A DNA stretch of 64,000 bases from Deltaproteobacteria bacterium (GTDB lineage Bacteria; Myxococcota_A; UBA796; UBA2385): assembly GCA_016792625.1 (NCBI GenBank), contig JAEUKK010000059.1, positions 96,210 through 160,209 on the forward strand, read 5' to 3'. Shown here piece by piece: positions 59,598 through 64,000 of the stretch (the first letter of the stretch is position 1; the number at the start of each line of letters is the position of its first letter). The translations under genes were made by a program, and so were the position numbers. The notes under the pieces are model-generated. The model did no database searches, had not been told where the DNA came from, and worked only from the letters and a program-made list of their open reading frames with translations.

Positions 59598-60614
59598 ATG
59601 CCCGCAGCCGCCGCCCCCCCCCTCCGCCTCGCCGGCGCGGCCCTCGCGCTCGCGCTGCCCGGGCTCGCCTGGGCCGACGGCGGGGTGATGGTGCGCAGCG
59701 AGCCGCCTGGGCAGCGCATCTTCGTCGACGGCGAAGAGACCGGCCTCGAGACCCCCGCGCTCGTGCTCGGGCTGCCCGCCGGGCCGCACCGCTTCGAGCT
59801 GACCAGCGGCTGCCGCGGCGGGGTGGGCGAAGCGGTGGTCATCGACGGGAAGAACGTCGAGCTCACCATTCAGGCGAACCTCGACACCGGCGTGCTGCAG
59901 GTGAACCCCAACCCGCCCACCGCGGCGGTCGCGGTCGATGGCGTCGAGGGGCCCAACAAGCGCAGCCTCAGCTGCGGCGCCCACACCGTGCGGGTCGCGC
60001 TGCCCGGCTTCGTGCAGGCGGTCGTGCCGGTCGAGGTCGAGGCCGGGCGCTCCTCCGCCCTCGACGTCAGCCTCGAGCCGCTGGGCACCGGCACGCTGAC
60101 GCTGAGCCTCAGCCCTGCCGACGCGGCGGTGGCCGTCGACGGGCGCCCCTTGGCCGTCGGCCCCGTGCGGCAGGCGCCGTTGACCGCCGGCCCACACAGC
60201 CTCGAGCTGAGCCGCGCCGGCTACGCGCCCCTCCAGAAGACCATCGTGCTCGAGCCCGGCGCAGAGCTCAGCCTCAACCTCGCGCTGCAGCCGCTGGCGC
60301 AGGCGGTGGCGGTCACTCCCCCGACCGCGCCGGGCGGCGGCGGCATGAGCAAAGCCCAGGCCCTGCGCGCGACCGGCTGGGGCCTGACCGCGGCCGGCGT
60401 GGGCGCGGCGGTCTTCGGGATCACCCGCTTCGCCGCCGCCGGGGCCGCCTACGCCGAGTACCAGGACCGCAGCCTCAACGGGCCGGGGCCCGCCTCGGCG
60501 GTCGAGGCCATCCGGGCCGAGCAGGTCGTGCCCGCGCGCAACCTCGGGTGGACGATGAGCGCGCTGGGCGCCGCCCTGGTCGGCGGCGGGGTCACCCTGG
60601 CGGTCAGCTTCTAA
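59598..60614 (+). CDS. PEGA-domain exported protein with C-terminal membrane segments
   Basis: The protein has 338 residues. A signal peptide (LRLAGAALALALPGLAWADG) is cleaved near residue 26. Three PEGA-like beta-sandwich units follow: GGVMVRSEPPGQRIFVDGEETGLETP, GVLQVNPNPPTAAVAVDGVEGPN, and LTLSLSPADAAVAVDGRPLA, each with LPAGPHRFEL or AGPHSLELSRAGYAPLQKTI endings. The 'P.ga.V.vDG...g.tP' and 'G.h.v.v...Gy' patterns are PEGA hallmarks. After a Gly/Pro linker, two hydrophobic segments (ATGWGLTAAGVGAAVFGITRF, TMSALGAALVGGGVTLAVSF) anchor it in a membrane. PEGA proteins in this lineage often accompany Ser/Thr kinases, though none is adjacent. Confidence 0.85.
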   Translation: MPAAAAPPLRLAGAALALALPGLAWADGGVMVRSEPPGQRIFVDGEETGLETPALVLGLPAGPHRFELTSGCRGGVGEAVVIDGKNVELTIQANLDTGVLQVNPNPPTAAVAVDGVEGPNKRSLSCGAHTVRVALPGFVQAVVPVEVEAGRSSALDVSLEPLGTGTLTLSLSPADAAVAVDGRPLAVGPVRQAPLTAGPHSLELSRAGYAPLQKTIVLEPGAELSLNLALQPLAQAVAVTPPTAPGGGGMSKAQALRATGWGLTAAGVGAAVFGITRFAAAGAAYAEYQDRSLNGPGPASAVEAIRAEQVVPARNLGWTMSALGAALVGGGVTLAVSF

Positions 60615-60696
60615 GCGGCGCCACGCACCGGTCCGCGGCGACCTGCTGCACAGTCGAGTGCTGGACTTGACGCGACAAGAGGAGTAGAAGCGGCGC

Positions 60697-61974
60697 ATGA
60701 ACGTCGTCTTCTTCGCCATCGTCGCCGTCGCCTTCCTCGCCTCGGTCTGGGGCTTCGCCAACCAGGGCCTCGCCACAGGTGACTGGCAGGCCGCCAGCGC
60801 TTTGCCGGCGGCCGTGGGCAAAGCGGCGCTCGACAGCGCGAAGTCCTCGGTCGAGCTGGCCGTGGGGCTGGTCGGCAGCATCACGCTCTTCCTCGGCCTG
60901 ATGAAGGTGGTCGAGGTCGGCGGCGGCTTGGCGATCATGGCCCGCATCATCCGCCCGGTGCTGCTCTGGCTCTTCCCCGATGTGCCCGCCGATCACCCCG
61001 CGATGGGCGGCATCATCATGAACCTCGCCGCCAACGCGCTGGGGCTCGGCAACGCCGCGACCCCCTTTGGCCTCAAAGCGATGAAGGACCTCGAGGCCCT
61101 CAACCAAGAGCCCGGCACCGCGACCAACGCGATGGTGCGCTTTTTGGCCATCAACACGAGCGGCGTGGCCCTGCTGCCCACCGGCATCATCGGCCTGCGG
61201 GCGGCCGAGGGCAGCGTCGACCCCGCCGCGATCTTCCCCACCACGCTGTTCGCGACAGGGTGCAGCACAGCGACCGCCATCCTGGTGACCGCGCTGCTCG
61301 TGCGCCTGCCGCGCTTCCGCCTCTCACCCGCCCAAGAGGCCGCCGACGCCGCCGTGCGCGCGGCCGCGCCCCCGCTGCGCCCGGTCGACTTCTTGCCGGT
61401 CACGCTTTTTGGGGCCGGGCTGCTCGGGCTGGTCGGCGTCGTCTACGCGCTGGGCGAGGTGGCCAGCGCCTGGATCATGCCGACGCTGATCATGGCCATG
61501 CTCGGCTTCGGCTTCGCCAAAAAGGTCAAGGTCTACGAGACCTTCATCGCCGGCGCCAAAGATGGCTTTCAGATGGCGGTGGGCATCATGCCCTACCTCG
61601 TGGGCATCCTCGCCGCGGTGGGCATGCTGCGGGCCTCGGGCGGCCTCGACGCGATGGTCAAGCTGCTGAGCCCGGTGACCGCGCTCATCGGCATGCCCGC
61701 CGAGGTGCTGCCCCTCGCGCTGCTGCGCCCGCTGTCGGGCTCGGGGGCCTTCGCGCTCACCGCTGAGCTGGTCAAGACCCACGGCCCCGACAGCACGATC
61801 GGCGAGCTGGCCAGCACGCTCAACGGCTCGACCGAGACCACCTTTTATGTGCTGGCCGTCTACTTCGGCAGCGTCGGCATCCAGCGCAGCCGCCACGCGC
61901 TGCCCGCCGGCCTCGCCGCCGACATCGCCGGGGCCCTGGCCAGCGTGCTCGCCGTCCGGCTGATGTTGGGCTAG
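60697..61974 (+). CDS. Fused SpmA-SpmB nucleoside-recognition membrane protein
   Basis: The protein has 425 residues; a GAGGAG stands about 12 bases before ATG 60697. The N-terminal half (about 1-200) is SpmA-like: GLVGSITLFLGLMKVVEVGGGL, GGIIMNLAANALGLGNAATPFGLKAMKDLEALN, INTSGVALLPTGIIGLRA. The C-terminal half (about 235-425) is SpmB-like: FIAGAKDGFQMAVGIMPYLVGILAAVGMLRASGG, LRPLSGSGAFALTAELVKTHGPDS, LNGSTETTFYVLAVYFGSVGIQRSRHAL. In Bacillus, SpmA and SpmB are separate proteins for spore core dehydration; in non-sporulating bacteria the fused form is common and its role is unknown, perhaps transport of a small molecule. Eight or more membrane segments are expected. Confidence 0.92.
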   Translation: MNVVFFAIVAVAFLASVWGFANQGLATGDWQAASALPAAVGKAALDSAKSSVELAVGLVGSITLFLGLMKVVEVGGGLAIMARIIRPVLLWLFPDVPADHPAMGGIIMNLAANALGLGNAATPFGLKAMKDLEALNQEPGTATNAMVRFLAINTSGVALLPTGIIGLRAAEGSVDPAAIFPTTLFATGCSTATAILVTALLVRLPRFRLSPAQEAADAAVRAAAPPLRPVDFLPVTLFGAGLLGLVGVVYALGEVASAWIMPTLIMAMLGFGFAKKVKVYETFIAGAKDGFQMAVGIMPYLVGILAAVGMLRASGGLDAMVKLLSPVTALIGMPAEVLPLALLRPLSGSGAFALTAELVKTHGPDSTIGELASTLNGSTETTFYVLAVYFGSVGIQRSRHALPAGLAADIAGALASVLAVRLMLG

Positions 61975-62033
61975 CCCCCGCCGGCCGGCCGCCGCCCCCG
62001 CCAGCGGCCGCTCATCCTCCGGCTGGTGAACGC

Positions 62034-63077
62034 ATGAACGGCCTGCTGCTCGTCAACCTCGGCACTCCTGACGCGCCGACCACCGCCGCGGTGCGCCGCT
62101 ACCTCGCCGAGTTCTTGTGGGACCACCGGGTCCTCTCCATCCCGGCCGTGCCCCGCGCCTTGCTGCTCTACGGCGCCATTCTGCCCTTCCGGCCGGCGAA
62201 GAGCGCCGAGGCCTACCGCAAGGTGTGGGACCCGGTCACCGGCTCGCCCCTGCTGCACCACAGCGAGGCGCTGACCGCCGCCGTGCGCGCCGACCTCGGC
62301 CAAGGCTGGACGGTCGCGCTGGGCATGCGCTACGGCAAGCCCGGGCTGGCCGGCGCGCTGCAAACCCTCGAAGATGCTGGGTGTGAGCGCATCTTCGTGC
62401 AGCCGCTCTACCCGCAGTACGCGAGCAGCAGCACCGGCAGCACGGTCGAGCACCTGATGGGCTTGGCCGCCGCGCGCCCGGCGACCCCCAACCTCAGTGT
62501 GCTGCCCGAGTTTTACGACGACCCCGACTTCATCGCCGCCTTCGCCGAGGTCGCCCGCCCGCAGCTGCAGGCCTTCGCGCCCGACCACGTGCTGATGAGC
62601 TACCACGGCCTGCCCGAGGACCAAGTGAAGGCCACCCAGCTCGGCGCCGGCGGCCACTGCTTGGCCACCTCGAGCTGCTGCGACCGCATCGAGACGGTGA
62701 ACAGCCGCTGCTACCGGGCCCAGTGCTTCGCCACGACCCGGGCGCTGTCGGCGGCGCTGGGGCTCCGACCGGACCAAGTGACCGTGTCCTTCCAGTCGCG
62801 GCTCGGGCGCACGCCCTGGATCAAGCCCTACACCGACGTGCTGCTGCCCGATCTGGCCAAGACGCACAAGAAGCTCGCTGTGCTCTGCCCGAGTTTTGTC
62901 GCCGACTGCCTCGAGACCCTCGAAGAGATCGGCCTGCGCGCCAAAGAGGAGTACGTGGCCCTCGGCGGCGCGCTCGAGCTCATCGCCTGCCCCAACAGCA
63001 GCCCCCGCTGGGTGCAGGCGATCGCCGACCGGGCCCGGCGGGCGGCGGGCGGCGGTCCGGCCCACGCCTCGGCCTAA
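62034..63077 (+). CDS. hemH: Ferrochelatase HemH with internal cysteine cluster
   Basis: The protein has 347 residues. It inserts Fe2+ into protoporphyrin IX, the last step of protoheme synthesis. Signature: LLLVNLGTPDAPTTAAVRRYLAEFL, MRYGKP, FVQPLYPQYASSSTGSTVEHL, LMSYHGLPEDQ with catalytic His191, and VTVSFQSRLGRTPWIKPYTD. Cysteines 209, 215, 216, 226 and 231 (GHCLATSSCC and SRCYRAQCF) form an internal cluster; Myxococcus and Bdellovibrio ferrochelatases are known to hold a [2Fe-2S] centre with internal ligands. The usual C-terminal cluster of animal enzymes is absent. The window ends with VLCPSFVADCLETLEEIG and a normal C-terminus. Confidence 0.96.
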   Translation: MNGLLLVNLGTPDAPTTAAVRRYLAEFLWDHRVLSIPAVPRALLLYGAILPFRPAKSAEAYRKVWDPVTGSPLLHHSEALTAAVRADLGQGWTVALGMRYGKPGLAGALQTLEDAGCERIFVQPLYPQYASSSTGSTVEHLMGLAAARPATPNLSVLPEFYDDPDFIAAFAEVARPQLQAFAPDHVLMSYHGLPEDQVKATQLGAGGHCLATSSCCDRIETVNSRCYRAQCFATTRALSAALGLRPDQVTVSFQSRLGRTPWIKPYTDVLLPDLAKTHKKLAVLCPSFVADCLETLEEIGLRAKEEYVALGGALELIACPNSSPRWVQAIADRARRAAGGGPAHASA

Positions 63078-63110
63078 GGACGGCGGGCGCCCCCGCGCGC
63101 TGGCCGGCGC

Positions 63111-63116
63111 TATGCT
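63111..63116 (+). promoter_or_regulatory. Candidate -10 box TATGCT of a leaderless transcript
   Basis: TATGCT ends seven bases before the ATG at 63123, with no ribosome binding site in between. The neighbouring bases (TATGCTCCGCCCATG) closely match those at 13201 (TACCCTGCGCCCATG). Confidence 0.4.
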
Positions 63117-63122
63117 CCGCCC

Positions 63123-64000
63123 ATGGCCGGCTTCACCCCCAGCACAGCGCCCTGGACGACCGCCCGCCTCGCCGAGCTGGGCCCCGATGAGCATGACTTC
63201 CAAGAGTTCAAGGGCAGCGCTTGGCTTTTCGACGGCAAGGCCGTCGCCGGCTGGTTTCACGCCGCGCTGAGCAAGCAGGTCAGCGCCTTTGCGAACTCGG
63301 CCGGCGGCCGCCTGTTCATCGGCATCGACGACCTGGGCCAGCCCGACGGCGGCGTGCCCGTGCACCTCAAGCCCGGAGGCACCCGGAGCTGGCTCGAGGA
63401 TGTGGTCCGCGCCTCGGTCTCGCCCCAGGTCGCGCGGTTCAACGTCTTCGAGCTGCGCGGTGGCGAGCCGAACGTCGGGATCAAGCCTGAGCACGCTGTC
63501 TACGTCGTGGAGCTGCCCTCGAGCGAGGACGCGCCCCACCAAGCGCTCGACCACCGCTATTACCTGCGCATCGCCGGCAAGTCGCAGCCGATGGGCCACG
63601 TGCACGTGCAAGACGTGCTCCGCCGCACGCGCAGCCCGGTGGTTGAGCTGGTGCGCCTCGGCCCCTATGGCGCCCACGAGCTTGACCAAGCTGACCCCCG
63701 GGGTCCCCGCGCTTTTGTGTGTCTGCGCGCCTTCTTGCGCAACCAGGGCCGGACCCTCGCCCACCACGTCGGGGTCGAGCTGAGCCTGCCCCGGCAGGTC
63801 GTCGGGAAGGAGGTGCGCCGCCGCAACCTCGAGCAGCAGGGCGTCCACCTCAGCCAATTTCCGGGGACCATCGCGCTCTTTCGGTACCATCCCGCGCCGC
63901 TCTTCCCCAGCCAGGAGATCTACGCCCACAGCCTGTGGATCGGCCTGCACACCGCCAACCGCGACGCGGTGGAGAGCGGCGCCTTGGTCATCCGCTGGCG
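63123..64000 (+). CDS. AlbA_2/Schlafen-like ATP-binding domain protein, 5' part
   Basis: The frame is open from ATG 63123 to the window edge (292 codons), so the C-terminus is missing. The N-terminal domain matches AlbA_2 (DUF4062-unrelated, 'putative DNA-binding' Pfam AlbA_2): DEHDFQEFKGS, KQVSAFANSAGGRLFIGIDDLGQPDGGVP, LEDVVRASVSPQV, VYVVELPSSEDAPHQALDHRYYLRIAGKSQPM. Schlafen-core and bacterial AlbA_2 proteins share the 'E.K.s' and 'AfaNt.GG.lliGvdd.G' motifs. The region after residue 190 (RAFVCLRAFLRNQGRTLAHHVGVELSLPRQVVG) is not recognised. Function is unknown; members are linked to RNA/DNA binding and sometimes to phage defence. It is 45 bases after hemH. Confidence 0.75.
   Translation, partial: MAGFTPSTAPWTTARLAELGPDEHDFQEFKGSAWLFDGKAVAGWFHAALSKQVSAFANSAGGRLFIGIDDLGQPDGGVPVHLKPGGTRSWLEDVVRASVSPQVARFNVFELRGGEPNVGIKPEHAVYVVELPSSEDAPHQALDHRYYLRIAGKSQPMGHVHVQDVLRRTRSPVVELVRLGPYGAHELDQADPRGPRAFVCLRAFLRNQGRTLAHHVGVELSLPRQVVGKEVRRRNLEQQGVHLSQFPGTIALFRYHPAPLFPSQEIYAHSLWIGLHTANRDAVESGALVIRW

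Overview
The window comes from a very GC-rich Gram-negative bacterium, most likely a member or relative of the Myxococcota (deltaproteobacterial lineage). Evidence: strong G/C third positions; many lipoproteins (lipobox ending in Cys, often followed by Asp/Ser/Gly); two secreted proteins built of repeated DNDCDG metal-binding motifs; serine/threonine kinases with TPRs, a pseudokinase and a PEGA protein; a class II photolyase; and a ferrochelatase with internal cysteines of the type known from Myxococcus and Bdellovibrio. No rRNA, tRNA, CRISPR array, insertion sequence or phage gene was seen. Gene junctions are tight, with many 4-base stop/start overlaps (ATGA, GTGA, TTGA).

Layout. 1-4555: end of a glycerophosphodiester phosphodiesterase-like gene, then envelope genes (barrel-like protein, two lipoproteins, Pro/Ala-rich tail-anchored protein, M23 peptidase). 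4600-13102 (minus): DNDCDG-repeat lipoprotein, S41 protease coupled to thymidylate kinase, surface lipoprotein, MoaC, RlmI-like methyltransferase. 13213-23168 (plus): BrkB-like membrane protein, GT51 transglycosylase, thioesterase, fructose-bisphosphatase, alpha/beta hydrolase, a large Ser/Thr kinase with a broken P-loop, and a DUF429-like protein. 23172-28763: M1 aminopeptidase with HEAT repeats, zinc-ribbon pseudokinase, FG-GAP lipoprotein. 28981-34671: phospholipid-synthesis neighbourhood (plsX, two PlsC-like acyltransferases) with an aldo/keto reductase and small envelope proteins. 34786-38341: FixH/YtkA-like lipoprotein, acetoacetyl-CoA synthetase, unknown helical protein.

38349-41961 is the most unusual stretch. 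Seven 42-43 bp tandem repeats, each with a dyad-symmetric CTTAGCNAAG-like core, lie upstream of a two-gene operon that looks compositionally foreign: a STAND/ATPase_2-type P-loop ATPase with an unknown N-terminal domain, translationally coupled to a second P-loop ATPase carrying a C-terminal PD-(D/E)XK nuclease. It resembles a two-component nuclease-ATPase defence or plasmid/phage conflict module that I cannot assign to a named system.

42196-49595 (minus): sialidase-like lipoprotein, class II photolyase coupled to an SDR-SRPBCC fusion, and glgC-glgA. 49851-55783: PDZ membrane protein, a three-gene minus operon around a GH10 xylanase, and a second DNDCDG-repeat lipoprotein. 55784-64000: GT-C-like membrane protein, a 34-residue lipoprotein with its own promoter-like and terminator signals, an unknown protein, a PEGA protein, a fused SpmA-SpmB membrane protein, ferrochelatase, and the start of an AlbA_2/Schlafen-like gene that runs off the end.

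Recurring expression signals: a TANNCT hexamer precedes at least ten genes, and at two of them sits seven bases before an ATG with no ribosome binding site, suggesting leaderless mRNAs. Two genes (17767 and 27570) can be read full length only from a CTG codon.
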